From the NCBI GenBank assembly GCA_910575245.1, contig CAJTEN010000020.1, forward strand, positions 50,889 to 114,888: 64,000 bases of DNA, written 5' to 3'. Positions 63,765 through 64,000 of the stretch are shown here, in pieces; positions within the stretch are counted from its first letter, which is position 1; every line of letters begins with the position of its first letter. The position numbers were made by a program, and so were the translations under genes. The notes beneath the pieces were generated by a model. That model was given only the letters and a program-made list of their open reading frames with translations, was not told where the DNA came from and searched no databases. This DNA is from Clostridia bacterium (GTDB taxonomy: Bacteria; Bacillota; Clostridia; Lachnospirales; Lachnospiraceae).

Positions 63765-64000
63765 TGGTTAAGCCGCCGACCGATTAGTACTTATCAGCTT
63801 AATGCATTGCTGCACTTACACCTTAAGCCTATCTACCTCGTAGTCTTCAAGGGGTCTTACGAAGTTTCCTTCTGGGATATCTCATCTTGAGGGGGGCTTC
63901 ACGCTTAGATGCCTTCAGCGTTTATCCCTGCCGGACTTGGCTACCCTGCCGTGGCGTTGGTCGCCAACAGGTACACCAGCGGTCCGTCCATCCCGGTCCT
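63765..64000 (-). rRNA. rrl: 23S ribosomal RNA, 3' end (partial)
   Basis: The minus strand ends ...CTGATAAGTACTAATCGGTCGGCGGCTTAACC, the typical Clostridia 23S terminus, and contains the reverse of GGGATATCTCATCTTGAGGG and GAAGTTTCCTTCTGGGATA, conserved domain VI positions. It continues beyond the right edge. No 5S gene lies between it and the tRNA-Asn; the 63610-63764 spacer holds hairpins such as AGGTTCC...GGAACCT. Confidence 0.95.

Overview
The window comes from a Clostridia (Bacillota) genome, most likely a gut Lachnospiraceae member. Support for this is the AddAB rather than RecBCD recombination nuclease, the BMP-type nucleoside ABC importer, the GH94 phosphorylase under a LacI regulator, Shine-Dalgarno-driven starts and many short palindromic intergenic repeats. 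Most of the window is core-like and of moderate G+C. Clearly A+T-rich segments at about 46.5-48.7 kb and 59.9-63.4 kb look acquired.

Layout. 0-0.7 kb: a minus-strand cobalamin riboswitch whose gene starts at the left edge, then a MITE. 0.7-3.7 kb: an unusual cupin/aminoglycoside-phosphotransferase-like fusion coupled to a MATE exporter. 3.8-6.7 kb: an OFA-family transporter and an Rpn-type nuclease with a tandem-repeat coiled coil. 6.9-10.5 kb: an ECF sigma factor, a membrane protein and a two-gene ABC transporter. 10.6-14.6 kb: a secreted ComEC-like metallo-beta-lactamase protein, a second MITE, a full group II intron and palindromic repeats. 14.7-18.5 kb: a heterodimeric ABC exporter. 18.8-24 kb: a lipoprotein, ATPase and two permeases forming a nucleoside importer. 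24.2-27.5 kb: an EEP-fold phosphodiesterase and a Ktr/Trk potassium system. 27.6-35.1 kb: addB-addA. 35.2-39.5 kb: a half-size EamA protein, then a LacI regulator divergent from a GH94 phosphorylase. 39.6-46.5 kb: MerR, pyridoxamine kinase, an ECF sigma factor with two unknown proteins, LspA, and a GntR-ABC operon with a visible promoter/operator. 46.5-48.7 kb: the scar of an integrative/mobilizable element. 48.7-56 kb: a calcineurin-type lipoprotein, a solute-binding lipoprotein beside a hybrid histidine kinase, a CPBP protease and a third MITE. 56.2-58.5 kb: five tRNAs and a sodium:alanine symporter. 58.6-63.6 kb: mobile-element debris and a small A+T-rich island at a tRNA-Asn. 63.8-64 kb: the 3' end of a 23S rRNA.

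Main novelties: (1) a three-copy 158-189 bp MITE family, each copy with a perfect 10-bp target duplication, two of them nested in older palindromic repeats; (2) a tRNA-Asn-associated island carrying an AlbA_2/Schlafen-like protein and a AAA-type ATPase whose reading frame is split exactly at an A8 tract, which a -1 shift or one added A restores; (3) the cupin-kinase fusion translationally coupled to a MATE pump; (4) an Rpn nuclease with in-frame 21-bp repeats; (5) a solute-binding protein paired with a hybrid kinase without permeases.
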